This document shows, one piece after another, positions 41,895-53,828 of a DNA stretch of 64,000 bases. A program made the translations under genes and the position numbers. Source of the DNA: Fragum whitleyi. Its lineage: Eukaryota > Mollusca > Bivalvia > Cardiida > Cardiidae. Under the pieces are notes generated by a model. The model saw only the letters and a list, made by a program, of their open reading frames with translations, did not search any database and was not told the DNA's origin. Where the stretch lies: contig OX411559.1 in the NCBI GenBank assembly GCA_948146395.1, positions 40,354,932 to 40,418,931 of the forward strand. The letters are read 5' to 3'. Position 1 is the first letter of the stretch. The number at the start of each line of letters is the position of its first letter.

Positions 41895-44859
41895 GGCCTG
41901 AAGTTATAAAACTTTTCTCAGGCTCAGGCTCAATTTTCTCAAATTTTAAATTGATACAAACTTATAAAAAATAAAAGATGATATTAATAAGTTGTTATTG
42001 ATAACAACTCATTAATATCATCTTTTATGTTTATACATTAAAATGAGTAATAAAATAGAATTACGGTGTAACAGTGTAACGTGTCCCCCTGGGTAACGTG
42101 TCCCCGGGGACAGGTTACCCCGGGGTAACGTGTCCCCCCCTGGGGTAACGTGTCCCCCCCATGGAAAACATTATTTCTTATCAAAATTTTAGTTTTTTAT
42201 TCATGCTATTTTGTATAACTCTAAATCAATTTAAAAAAAAAAAACATATAAAAAGTATATCTGTATTTTTGAGTGGTTTTCAATTCTTCAAACCAAATTA
42301 TAATTTGCTTACTATGATTATCTAATCAAATCAATTTTCCTTTTTTTTTTATCATTATTATAGTAGTCAATCTTGGTATTTTATGCAAATGCAAATATTT
42401 GAAAGTTTAATGAACAAAATATAAAAAAAAATTAAACTTTAGTGGGGGGACACATTACCCTGGGGTATCCTGTCCCCGGAGACATGTTACCCCGGGGTAA
42501 CCTGTCCCCCTATTCAAAATGCTTTTATTCATTTGATTTCACCTTCAAGTCATTCTTTTTTCTTAAGAAATTATCATATGATATTCATTGAAAAATATTT
42601 CATTCATCTTTTTTTAAAAATTGATGCTTTTTAAAGAAAAATCTTAGCGCTTGCACGTTTTAATTTTTTGCAATATTACTTTTGCAATATCTAAATTTTT
42701 CCAAGTCCATATTTAGATTGATAAAAAGTATTTATTAACATATCATGTTAATATTGCAGTTTTTTAATAAGAAAGCAACATGAAGAATTCATTCAATACT
42801 TCTTCTTTTGAAAGGGGGACAGGTTACCCAAGCCAGGATAACATGTCCCCAGGGGACAGGTTACCCCGAGGTAACCTGTCCCCCTATTCCAAATACTTTT
42901 TTCATTAAAGATATCACCTTCCAGTCATTCTTTTTTATTAAGAAAGATATTCTTAGAAAATTTCCTCAATGGATATGTATGTTTATATTTCTTTTTTTTT
43001 TGTACCTTTTTAAAGAAAAATCTTAGCACTTGAATATTTTTTATTATTGCATCATTTCAATTTTTTCAGAGTCTGTTATTAGATTGAATAATAGCTTTTA
43101 AAAACACAATTATCATGTCAGTATTGCAGTTTTGATAAGAAAACAACATGTCAATTGACAAACTGTTTTAACTCGTATTTTGGAAAGGGGGACAGGTTAC
43201 CCAAGCCTGGGTAACTGGTCCCCAGGGGACATGTTACGCTGGGGTAACCTGTCCCCCATTCCAAATGCTATTTTTCATTAAAGGTATCACCTTCCATCCG
43301 TTTTTTTTTAATTAAGAACGGTATGATGAACATTCCCTCAAAGAATATGTATGCAAAAATATATTTTGAAATGTGTTCCTTTTCAAGAGGATTCTTAGCC
43401 AGAGCAATTTTCTTATTATTTGCATCATTTAATTTTGTTCTAAGTCAATGGTTTGAATGATACAAAGCTTTATGAACATATAATATTAATATGGCAGTTT
43501 TGATAAGAAAACAACATGACAAATAATTCAAAACTTTTTTCTTTTGAAAGGGGGACAGGTTACCCAAACCAGGGTAACGTGTCCCCGGGGACAGGTTACC
43601 CCAGCTTGGGTCACATGTCCCCCCCTAATACATACACATACACTCTCAATGAATTTTCTAATAAGTGAATAACTTTTGTAGTAAGAACAGTTGTGATATA
43701 ATTAAGACTATAAAATAACTTTCAAAGAAAAGAAATTGTTTTTGTAAACTTTTGTGAAAATTCCTGGTTAACATGTTAGCAATGTTTTCCCAGGCTGGGG
43801 TAACATTTTTTTTAGAGACAAGTGACCACAGATTGGAAAATCTTACATGTACTCAAAAAAAATTAGAATAAATGAGAAAGAGAAAATATTTTGGTAAATT
43901 TGTGCACAGATCATTGTTGACAACCTTTTTAGAGGTGGGACAGGTAACCCAGTCCTGGGTAACGTGTCCCCGGGGACAGGTTACCCCAGCTTGGGTAACC
44001 TGTCCCCCCCCTCAGACATACACATACACTCACAATAAAATTTCTAATAAATGAATAACTAATTTGATAACAGTTTTGATATAAAAATAAAAGAGACTAT
44101 CATGCAGTTTTCAAATAAAGAAAAATGTTTTTGCAAGTTTTTTTGAATAAATCCTCATTAACAACTTTTTTTGTGTTTTCACTGGGTTAACAGGCCTTAG
44201 TAACATGTTTCAGAGACAAGTGAGCACAGCTTTGGAAGCCTTACTCCCAAACAATTTGAAATATTATTGAATAATTGAAAACATTATTTTTGCATATGTC
44301 ATTGCTGACAGCAGTTTTGGGGGTGGGACAGGTTACCCAGGCCTGGGTAACGTGTCCCCGGGGACAGGTTACCCCAGCTTGGGTAACGTGTCCCCCCAAA
44401 TACACACAAAGAAAAAAATCATGCTTTGACTAATTTTTCTAAAGACAAGATCATTCTTAGATATGTCCATAGTCATGATGACATTAAACAATTATTTTTC
44501 TAAAAAAAAAACACCATAATACTTATCATGAAAAATATAAAAATCCTTCCGAACTGAAACAGTTCACAAAACAGATTAAAATTACACACAGATCAAAGAA
44601 AGAGACTTTCCCGTTATAATGCATAGAATAAAAATATCTTGGTAAAAGAAATGTGACTAAATATTGGTTTACAATATCTGTAGGGGGGACAGGTTACCCC
44701 AGGGGGGGACAGGTTACCCCGGCTGATTTCTAGGGTAACCTGTCCCCGGGGACACGTTACCCAGGGGACAGGTTACCCTGGGACAACGGCTTTAATCTCA
44801 AATTGAAATTTGAGAAAATTTTGAATTGAGCCTGAGAAAAGTTTCATAACATTGGGCCC
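41895..44859. mobile_element. 3-kb TIR element Z1 containing a palindrome array
   Basis: Left terminus gggcctgaagttataaaact tttctcaggctc. Right terminus, read inward, gggcccaatgttatgaaact tttctcaggctcaa. The same termini bound the 50.49-51.62 kb element. No transposase frame is present; the interior is mostly eight GGTAACC-type palindrome clusters in AT-rich spacers. Confidence 0.8.
42080..44785. repeat. Array of eight GTTACCC/GGGTAAC palindrome clusters, about 370-bp period
   Basis: Clusters lie near 42085-42165, 42445-42512, 42816-42888, 43187-43257, 43550-43622, 43937-44010, 44322-44396 and 44683-44780. A full cluster alternates four 14- to 15-mers: gggacaggttaccc, gggtaacctgtccc, gggacatgttaccc, gggtaacgtgtccc. 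Spacers are AT-rich and share ttaagaaa and aaacaacatg words, so the whole unit is tandem. Confidence 0.9.
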
Positions 44860-45054
44860 TGAGCTTAAAACAGGGGTGTGGAATTCCCAAGTCTGACTCG
44901 TCCGACAAGGGCTTTTTTACCTATGGACAGGTACATTTTTCTAGGCCACTTGTCCATGGATAAGGAAATAGCAGGAACAATCTTAGAATGCTACTAAATA
45001 GATCTTACAGATTAATTACCCTTATGTTTATATCAAAGGTAGAAAACATTGTTT

Positions 45055-45228
45055 ATAAGGTAGTGGACCCGTAATAGTTCCCTAACATTTCAGAACTCAT
45101 AATCTTTCACATTGTTGACCAAGGTCTTCCTAATGCAACATACTCATTAGGAAACCTCTGTTAACACTGTTAAAGTTAATTACTTCAGACACTTTGTTGT
45201 ACTATTACAGGTTCACTACCTTAATGAA
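45055..45228. mobile_element. MITE M5
   Basis: aaggtagtggacccgtaata and gttcactaccttaa ends; inner arms cattaggaaacctctg pair. Confidence 0.8.
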
Positions 45229-45553
45229 GAAAATGCTGGATTCCAGCATTTTCTTCTTAAATATAACATGCTATCTCAAACTATATCTATTTTTTATTAA
45301 GGAGAAGTAAATCTTTTTGATCTTGGACAAGAAGAAAATCAACTTTTACTTGTCCCTGGACAAGTGGAGAAAACCTGTATCTCCACAACCCTGCTTCAGA
45401 TGTTCAAATAGAAAAGATTTTTTTTCTCCTTGCAGCTATACAAAACATTGCAACATATAGGGCTTTTTTTCTAGAAATTGGGAAGGGGCCTTAGCCTGTT
45501 CATTTTGGGAAATTTTATTGTGTTTTTGAGAAGAATAGGGAAACATAAGTTTA

Positions 45554-45848
45554 ACAAGAGCACCGCCTACGGGTGCCTACGCTCAGCTGTCGAGTGCTGG
45601 ATGGTGGGAAAAGATCTAAGTCGAAAAAGGGGCATAATTTGCACAAAATGCATCTAGAGTTATCCCCCTTGATAGCATAGGTTGCTCTTATGATGGTGAA
45701 CATGTGTGCCTAGTTTCAAGTGAATGCCTTCAGTAGAACAAGAGATATAACAAAATGTCAAAAGTTTTCGCACAACGACAACAACGATGACGACATGGAG
45801 GCTATAGCAATACCTCGGGTTTTCTCCGAAAACAGCCAAGCTAATAAA
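45554..45848 (+). mobile_element. HINE-like element, family E, intact
   Basis: caagagcaccgcctacgggt, gcctacgctcagctgt, one core (agttatcccccttgatagca to caaaatgtcaaaagttttcg), a gacaacaacgatgacgac stretch, end gaaaacagccaagctaataa. Confidence 0.88.
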
Positions 45849-45922
45849 GGAAATTACCAAAAGTAAGATTCATGCATCACTTTCAAGATTTAATGAAAAT
45901 AAACTATACTTAAGGGTCTTAT

Positions 45923-46692
45923 CCATAGGTAGCCAACGCGGGTGGGGATAGTATAATTCTACCAAATTTTGACCACAAAAAATTATTATACTATTTTTTC
46001 TATTACAATGATATAATATAGACAAGGTCCCGAACTACCCTCGTTTACGCAGAAAATCTAGTCGGTCGAGATCGCGCAATTCAACTTTACACCTATAAAC
46101 CCAAGTTAAATATGATGCTCTACTTAAATCACTGATTGCATTCAATAGAAAACATTTTTTCATGTCTCTCACGATCTAATTCTTTTCAAAATTGCCAACA
46201 AATCAGTTAATATTAACTCATCAATTTGGAATCGGGAAGAAAACATTTCTGCATCGGCCATTTTTGTTTATAAGCTCTCGACCAATCAGATAGCCTGATT
46301 CTACAGTTCAGTTGTAACAGGCTATCTGATTGGTCGAGAGGTTATAAACAAACATGGCCGTTGAAGAAATAGTTTCTTCGCGATTCCAAATTGATAAGTA
46401 AATATTAACTGAATTGTTGGCATTTCTGAAAAGAATGAGGTACTGAGTGACAGGAAAAAATGTTTTCTATTGGATGCAATCAGTGATTTAAGTAGAGCAT
46501 CATATTTAACTTGGGTTTATAGATGTAAAGTTGAGTTGCGCGATCTCGACCGACTAGATTTTCTGCATAAAAGAGGGTAGTTCGGGACCTTGTCTATATT
46601 ATACATTGTGATAAAAAGAAATAGTATTAAAGTTTTTTGTAGTTAAGTTTTGGTAAATTTACACTATCCCCACCCGTGTTGGCTACCTGTGG
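45923..46692. repeat. Long near-perfect palindrome, arms about 375 bp
   Basis: Left arm begins ccataggtagccaacgcggg; the right arm ends its complement, ccacccgtgttggctacctg tgg. The arms close at gaccaatcagatagcctg / caggctatctgattggtc around a loop of about 18 bp. Arms differ at perhaps one base in twenty. Confidence 0.92.
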
Positions 46693-46887
46693 TCTTATCA
46701 GTGATAAAATAGAAAGAAGTATTGAAGAAATCAAATTTTGATGAAAATAAACAAATAAAATTCAAAAATAACTTGTAATTTTGCAAAAAAAATTCTGCCA
46801 CAAGTGGGGGAAAAAAGCCTTTTTTGAATTGGGAAGTAGTCTTTTATAGGCCCCCAATTAAGAGCAAAAAAAGGGCCTGATCACACT

Positions 46888-47107
46888 TTAACCCTTTGCT
46901 GTTTAATCCCTGCTTTTTATGTGCATGTGATTTTATGATTGAGAAAACAGTGTGAAAAAAGAAGAAATTGCTTCAGACAAGCAATTTCTTCTTTTTCCAC
47001 ACCATTTTCTACCCTACTGAATGGTAATTTTTCAAATTAAGTCCACTTTTAATTTTCGTATGCAAAATCTTTGAATTTGGACAGGTCCAAAATTTTGTAC
47101 AACAGGG
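46888..47107. mobile_element. MITE M1
   Basis: ttaaccctttgctgtttaat to attttgtacaacagg; central hairpin gaaattgcttcagacaagca atttcttc. Confidence 0.85.
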
Positions 47108-47109
47108 CA

Positions 47110-48870
47110 TTTTGGAGGGGCCTTGGTTGAGTCTAATCCCTTGTCTATATTAATACACATTTTTTTCAAAAAAATTTAATTCATGGCTAAAATCATCACG
47201 ACAAGGCACCCTTTGGTTCAAACAAACCCGTTTGAAGCCCAATTAGAATAGACTAAAATCAGTCTGCTCAGTTGTGCAGTCTGATCTTAGCATACAATCT
47301 GCCTTCTGTTTGATTGTTGTGGGAAAATCTTAAGGCAGACTAGTTGATATGTCCAAAAGATTGGATTTTGTTAAAACAAATTTTATATTCAACAGAATAA
47401 GGGTGAAAATTGTGTAAAACTTAAGGAAAACGAACCCCCAATTTCTATGTTAAAACACCCCTCTACAGAACTCCTGGATCCGCCGCTAATTATCAATATT
47501 GCTGTCGAGGTATGTACTCCCCTTTTCATATTTACAAGAAACTAAAAATGCACTGAAAACTAAAAGATACAAATCAATTACCATTTTTGCACGTGCTGAC
47601 TTTAGTTAGCAAAACGCGCCAATATTGAACCACGCATATAAATCATAATTTAGAGGGACACAGGGAACCAATATCGAGCACCTTGTCTGATCGGTTTACG
47701 TATTTTGGTAAATTATGACAACCGTTCTAAAATGTTGGTTCTCGATTTATGCGTCCCGATTAATCAAGCCGGTTACCAAGTATAGCAGATGATTGTATTG
47801 GTATCTTAAACTGTCAAAACGGGTAAAAATTATTCTCTATTTTGTGGAGTTAAATTTAAAATTTTGAATTAACCACTGTATTGAGTAGGTCTATTGACTT
47901 AGTGTTGCTGAAGGAAACTAACATTCTTGAGACTTAAACGAGTGTTACTTAAAAGGTAGATCTTATTCTGAGTCACTTAAACGCTTTTTGTCACGATTTG
48001 AGAATCTAATTTCATAGGTAATTAATTACAGGTGAGAAATCTTTTACTCAGGCACTGTCTCTGCTGGTCATGCACCTGTCTGAGGGTAAACAACTGGAGT
48101 TGGGGTAAAACATGACAGTGGCGAAAATGTTGTAGGCCTATCTACAGCTTCTTACAAGAGGGCTAACAAAAAAGGTTGTAACTAAAGCTTTCAAGATTCA
48201 ATATAATGAGTAAAATTTTGAAACTACAGCTTGGTAGGCTAACAAAAGGCTGTCAATTAAACTTTTCAATCTGATATGCAAAATTTGTAACAAACTATAG
48301 CTTTGTTCAAGTAGGCTTATAGTAATGTGTTTTACTGCGTTTTGTCATCAATTAATGAATGCCCAAAAGATCTACTGTACATATATGATCAGAATACATT
48401 AAAGGAATCTCTTCTTTTTTCTTCAAGGGTAATGACCAAAATTACTTTCCAACAAAAGCAAAATTACCTAAACAATGACCCAAAATTACTACACTTACAT
48501 TTGAGCTAATTTTCAGTTTAAGAAAGAGTCTAAGCGATGATCGAATGGTATTCTTCAGAGTCATAAAGCCAATTTTTCATTTACCTGTCATATGACAGAA
48601 CAAATGATGTGATAATTTTTGGCCTTCTGGCATTGTTTCTTTTTCAGGAGAATAACACCTTTTGTCAGATTGATTTGAAACTTGGCAGTTATGTTCCCCT
48701 CATGATTATGCCGTGCTTTGCACAAGAACAGGCTTTCTACAAAGCTTAATTTTTTTTATTAAATTTCCTTTGTTGTTTTTTGTTCTTGGAGATCCAGCAG
48801 TTTAAGCGGCGTATCTTGCGACAATATCACAAAATTTTCTGAAGGGAATAGAATAAACATCTAAAAGAAA
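47110..48870. other. Intergenic stretch with no recognised gene
   Basis: No exon with matching splice phase was found. It lies between the two divergent genes and could contain the ZP start exon or a promoter, but nothing specific can be shown. Confidence 0.4.
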
Positions 48871-48877
48871 ACACTCT

Positions 48878-48960
48878 GTATTTCAATATTTTGGCAAAAA
48901 TTGCCTTTTTCTTAACAAAAAAAAGGCAATTTTTGCCGAAATATTGAAATACTGATGGTT
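48878..48960. repeat. Inverted repeat
   Basis: tatttcaatattttggcaaa aattgcctttttc pairs with aaaaggcaatttttgccgaa atattgaaata. Confidence 0.85.
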
Positions 48961-49216
48961 TTCATTAAATGTGTATCTTATGAAAATTTGCCACCCTTTT
49001 TCCAGTTATTTGTTTAACAGAGTTTAGATCGACTTTTTTTGCATGAAAGTCATGTAAAATGAAATGTAGTACCCTATCTATATTGTATCCCAGCCCTTAT
49101 CAGCTCAATTGTCACCTGGGTTATTTAAGTGCTAAATTTTAGTGGGCTATTGATTGTTATAAACAAACATATCTATACCTGATGACATGAGCTTTTCCCT
49201 TCAAAGAAATACTCTG

Positions 49217-49270
49217 TATTTTTATGCCCCCGTATCGAGAGATCGGGGGCATATTGTTTTACTCGTGTCC

Positions 49271-49309
<39 letters not shown>

Positions 49310-49537
49310 CGTCCGTCCGTCTGTCCAAAAACTTAACCCGAAAACTTAACCTTGCCAATATCTTCAAGCCTATTCAAGATACAAAGCTAATATTTGGCAT
49401 GATGATAGATCTCAATGATCCGCATCCGCTGGTACCAAAGTCAAGGTCATGTGACAAGGTCAAGGTCATCTGTCAAGGTCAAACTTTGAAAAAAAATGCC
49501 GTTCCGGGGGCATTCATGTTTCACAAACACATCTTGT
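49217..49537 (-). mobile_element. HINE/pearl-like element, family A
   Basis: Reversed layout: hairpin tttatgcccccgtatcgaga gatcgggggcat, then gtctgtctgtctgtctgtcc, core with tcaaggtcatctgtcaaggt, and tgtttcacaaacacatcttg. Confidence 0.92.
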
Positions 49538-49593
49538 TATTTACCTGTCAAGACATGGCTTAGCCCTGATATAAATTCGGCAATTTTACATTT

Positions 49594-49862
49594 TTAGCTC
49601 GACTGTTTTTGGAGAGAAACCCTAGGTATTGCTATAGCTTTGGTGTTGTCGTTGTCGTCATGCGAAAACTTTGACATTTTGTGATATCTCTAGTTCTACT
49701 GAAAACATTCACTTGAAAGTTGGCACAAATTTGCACCATCAACAGAGCATCCTATACTATCAAGGGGGTAACTCTAGATGCCCCTTTTTAGACTTACATT
49801 TTTTTACACCATCGAGCACTCTACAGCCAAGCGTAGGCTGCCATTGGCGGTGCTCTTGTTCA
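49594..49862 (-). mobile_element. HINE-like element, family E
   Basis: ttttagctcgactgtttttg gagag to agcgtaggctgccattggcg gtgctcttg. Confidence 0.85.
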
Positions 49863-50486
49863 ATAATTTGGATTCTTTTCAACTTAGGAAAAACCTGTAA
49901 CTAGGGCAATAGAGAAACTATTATTGGAATAGTGAAGACTACATGTATTTGCTATAATAAAAGAGTAAATTTCTTAAAGGAGAACTCCAGTGGCCTATTT
50001 TACTAAACTTCTTATAGTCAATTTTTTAAGGTAAGTCAAAAATTAAACTGCTTCTACAGTAATAACCAAAAATGGAATTCTACCATGCATCATCGCATTG
50101 AAATCGTCTTCTAAAGACAATTCCAATCAGACATTGCATGGCACTATCAAACAATGAATGAAAACACCAGCACCATTTGTGATAATGACTTATGATTATT
50201 TTTTCATAAGTAGTTTAGTAAAACGGGCCCCAGGTCCTTAATGTAGGAGGGGTTGTCCATAGCTGCAATAACGCAGACCTTTCTTTTAAAATTGTAAAAC
50301 TATTTGGGATATTAAGCAGCTGGAGGCTCTAAGGGTCAAAATAGGAAAAATTCAATTGTTTGTGGGTCTAAATCCTGGTTTTAGGGTTAAACACAAGCCC
50401 TGGCTATATAAAAGCAGTTTAGGTTAAATCTTCTTGCACCTTTATCCCCCTGTCAGTGCTTTGTGCCTTTGATGATGTTATAAATC

Positions 50487-51626
50487 TGGGGCCTGAGGTT
50501 ATAAATCTTTTCTCAGGCTCAGGCTATATTTTCTCAAATTTTGAATTAAAGCTGCCTTTTCACATATTGGGAAAATGTGATTTTTGAAAATTTTCTAAAA
50601 AATCAATGGGAAGTAACAATCTCATTATGTTGAAGCCTTTAATAAGATCAGTCTGGTAATGCATGGAAAGAAAGACCCATATTCCTGAATTTAGTGAAAT
50701 TCATTCTGAAAAATATTAAAGCAACTTCTAACGCCTAAAAATTATTCTTCAATTTCAATCTAACTATTTATGCATGTGCATTCCACATTATTGTCTTATT
50801 CAATCAAAGATTAACAGGGCTCGTGTTTGACCCTTAAACCAGGGTTTTGACCCTCAAAAATCTGAAAATAGCTTAATATGACCCCTAGAAATTTCTCCCA
50901 AGGGGGTCATTTTGACCCCCTTGAGAGAAATTACCAAGGGTCAAAACATGGTTTTATACCCAAGATTTTTACAAATCACTATCTAAAGTTTTACAAATCA
51001 ATTACTTGTTTTATATCATTCTAAGAAACAGTTTAAGTGACACTTAAATTTACAAAATTCCACTTAGGATTTGCTTTTTCTGTTGTTTTGACCCCTTCAA
51101 ATTGACCCCAAGAATTTTTAGGTGAGGGGTCAATGACTCGTCAATATCAAACACTAACACGAGCCCTGATTAAGGTAAAAGTATTTGACAGCTGGAAAGT
51201 TCATATCAATACAAGCAAAAATGAAAGATAATTCACGAAAAGGACGATTTGGAAATTTTTAGACTGGAAATTTATAGACTGGATTCCTTACTGATCTTGC
51301 CACTTCAAAAAAAAAATAAGTTACAAATTATTTGAATATGTTCTTTTCAGTGCCAAGGCCCTTGGGCCATTCTAAATCGTCTGAAAATACACACATTTCG
51401 AAGTCCAAAAACAAGGTTTGTATTTTTTCTATGAAAAACTGTGAAAGAGCACCTTTAAGATAAATGTATGAAATTAAAAGATAATATAAATAACAACTTA
51501 TTAATAACATATTTTATGTTAGTATATTAAAATGAGTAATAAAACAGAATTACGGCTTTAATCTCAAATTAAAATTTGAGAAAATTTTGAATTAAGTCTG
51601 AGAAAAGTTTTATAACCTCAGGCCAT
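50487..51626. mobile_element. TIR element Z2, short relative of Z1, with nested MITE
   Basis: Termini ggggcctgaggttataaatc ttttctcaggctc and, inward from the right, ggcctgaggttataaaactt ttctcagac. The right 150 bp also match Z1 (attaaaatgagtaataaaac agaattacgg). The palindrome array is absent. Confidence 0.85.
50815..51176. mobile_element. MITE M6, nested in Z2
   Basis: Inverted termini cagggctcgtgtttga and tcaaacactaacacgagccc tg with the 5-bp direct repeat ATTAA on both sides. The interior is rich in tttgacccc / ggggtca palindromes. Confidence 0.85.
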
Positions 51627-51782
51627 AAAGTGAGTTTTAATTTCAACAAGCTACACCTCTGTACAACAAGACCCATTTTTTGCTAATTTCAAAAAAAAAA
51701 CTCCTTTAAGTTTACCCTAAATGTTAACCCCATTTTAGGAAATTTTGGATCTACCAAAGAAATGGATTTTTAAAATCTAAAT

Positions 51783-51990
51783 AAGCCTGGGTGTGACATT
51801 TCTAACAATTTCATGTGTGCGTGATGAACAGATGTTAAAATTAATCCAGTGTTGTGAACAGTATCTCTAGGTCCATAGCCATTTATAAAGGGCATAGTGA
51901 ATCCCAAGCAACTGCACAGGCTGATCGGAGTCTTAAATTGGCGCACATATTGAAATTGTTGGAAATGTCTCACACATAGGCTCATATATA
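51783..51990. mobile_element. MITE M3
   Basis: agcctgggtgtgacatttct aacaattt and attgttggaaatgtctcaca cataggctc termini. Confidence 0.8.
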
Positions 51991-52431
51991 ATAAATTTTT
52001 AAAAATGCCTGTAAAAATGCTCTTGGTATTCTACATTTTGCACCCCTGCGTGACTTTATTTTTAACATGTAATTTAATTCAGTACTTCCTGTTTGATATG
52101 TATGTCATTGTGATTTATAAGACAATTTAATATCCTGGTGAAGAAAAGAATTTTATCAAAAATGATAACAGTCCTAGGCAATAAGATTTTGTTTGCAAAA
52201 CTAATAAGATTTTTATTTGCTCGGCTTTTTTCAAAGAAAACGTTAAACCCAATGTATTGTGATCACATTGGCCTCGTTTGCGTTGAGGCTGGTGTTGTTG
52301 TTGGCATTTGTGTTTAATCTTGGCCATATCTCTGTTTTTATTGAAAGTTATTTTAGTGATAGTGACTTTAGAGCAGCAAATTAAAATTCCTATGAAAGAT
52401 TATAGGGCTTACATGAAAGGTAGATTAATGT

Positions 52432-52598
52432 TAAAAGTAGTGCACCCGTAATTGTTCAGCAAAGTTTCGGGAGTAATGAAATTTAACAGTGTTTACCAAG
52501 GTTTCCTAATGATTTTCATTAGGAAACCTTGGTGAACACTGTGAAAGATCATGACTTCTGAAGTTTTGCAGAACAATTATGGTTCAACTACCTTAATT
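52432..52598. mobile_element. Foldback MITE M5
   Basis: agtagtgcacccgtaattgt, arms accaaggtttcctaatg / cattaggaaaccttggt, end ggttcaactaccttaa. Confidence 0.85.
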
Positions 52599-52599
52599 A

Positions 52600-53350
52600 T
52601 TAGGAACATCAAAAGCATTAGTTTGAAAGCTGAAAATAATCAGTTGTGGACCAGAGTTTGAACCCAAATGGAAAAGAAACATGTTGAAAGTACAGGGTCT
52701 ATGAAACTAACATCCTAACCAATTCTAAAGAAGATAGATATATATTTTGATGCTTATGCATAGGGATCTTTGCATCTTTCATTTCTTGTCAAAGCAATAT
52801 TTTCACCTGTGGCTCTGTCACTAATTATGTTTTGTAAAGGGGTATGTTTTTAGTGTTTAGCCCCCCCTTGAAATATATTTTTTACGTATTTACATGCAGA
52901 TCATACAACAGTGGACAGTGGAAAAATCAATGGTACCATCAATGCAGCATTTTTTCTCTGTCTTTTTGGAACGGGTCTGAAAGCAGGCATATTGGGAAAA
53001 TGTATTATTTTCACAAAAATTGAGAAAATCTTATTATAGTAGTTTTTGACAAAAACTTAAGTATTGTGCGGTATTTACTACCAAAATAAAGTTTTCTTTG
53101 TCTCTTACGACATTCAAATAAAAATCAAACTGAGGAACAACATGATTGATTCTTTATTTTTTCTTAATTAATAAGAGTTTGGAAAGTTCCTCGACCTCAG
53201 TAAATTGGGAATTTTTTCATGATTTTGGGAAAAAATGTCACTTTTTGGCATTGGGAAGGGGCCTTTTTAAGGTACCAGTTAAAGAAGGAGAAAAAACAAT
53301 GCAATGGTAACATCAATGTTCTTATTGGGGGACCAAATTCTTGTAACTGA
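52600..53350. other. Stretch upstream of the myosin exon, no gene recognised
   Basis: A tRNA-like remnant (gtggaccagagtttgaaccc) lies near 52645-52735; otherwise AT-rich with no exon. No kinase-like coding sequence is seen. Confidence 0.4.
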
Positions 53351-53353
53351 GGA

Positions 53354-53628
53354 TTTAAGATAGACTGCCTCGGTGGCCTAGTGGTAAATGTACTCTACCC
53401 GTGACCTGTGGGTCCGTGGTTCGAGCCCCACTGTTGACGGGGTGTGTTTATGGGCAAAACACTGAATAGCCAGCCCTAGTCCACCCAGCTGTAAAAATGG
53501 GTAGCAGTGGTTTTAAACCACTGCCTCTCTCTCAGGAACGTGAAAACATCAGGATTGAGTGTTCGAGAGGGATTTAATAAGCTTAAGCTTTCGTCGCAAT
53601 CGAACGAAAATAAATTAGTATAAACTAA
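53354..53628 (+). mobile_element. SINE2, best copy
   Basis: tRNA-like head gcctcggtggcctagtggta, B box gtggttcgagccccac, then body gtccacccagctgtaaaaat, actgcctctctctcagg and cgtcgcaatcgaacg. It ends about 55 bp before the myosin exon acceptor. Confidence 0.85.
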
Positions 53629-53682
53629 GATAGATGTATTTACAAGGTTTTAGCTGACCACTCTTTATGTGTTTCATTTCAG

Positions 53683-53828
53683 ACTGACCTCAAATCAGAG
53701 GGGCTGGACTTACTAGACTGATGGGGCCCCAAAGAGGGACCACCAATGACCTTGCAACCCTTAGTGACCTTGATGACCAAGGCCTTGTAGAAGAATTGAG
53801 GTCAAGATATGTGAGAGATATTATATAC
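53683..53828 (+). CDS. Myosin exon 1 in window (possible first coding exon)
   Basis: From ATG at 53721 the exon encodes [20 protein letters not shown]... to RDIIY, 36 residues, donor TAC|GTAAGT. The best acceptor (gtttcatttcag) puts an in-frame TGA near the exon start, so with it the ATG is the true start and the first 38 nt are 5' UTR. A second AG at 53697-53698 would leave the frame open (GAGLTRL before the Met) and allow further upstream coding exons. Confidence 0.85.

Noticed and set aside
53354..53430. tRNA gene
   Set aside because: A and B boxes are clear, but the acceptor stem does not pair and the sequence continues into a SINE body shared with other copies.
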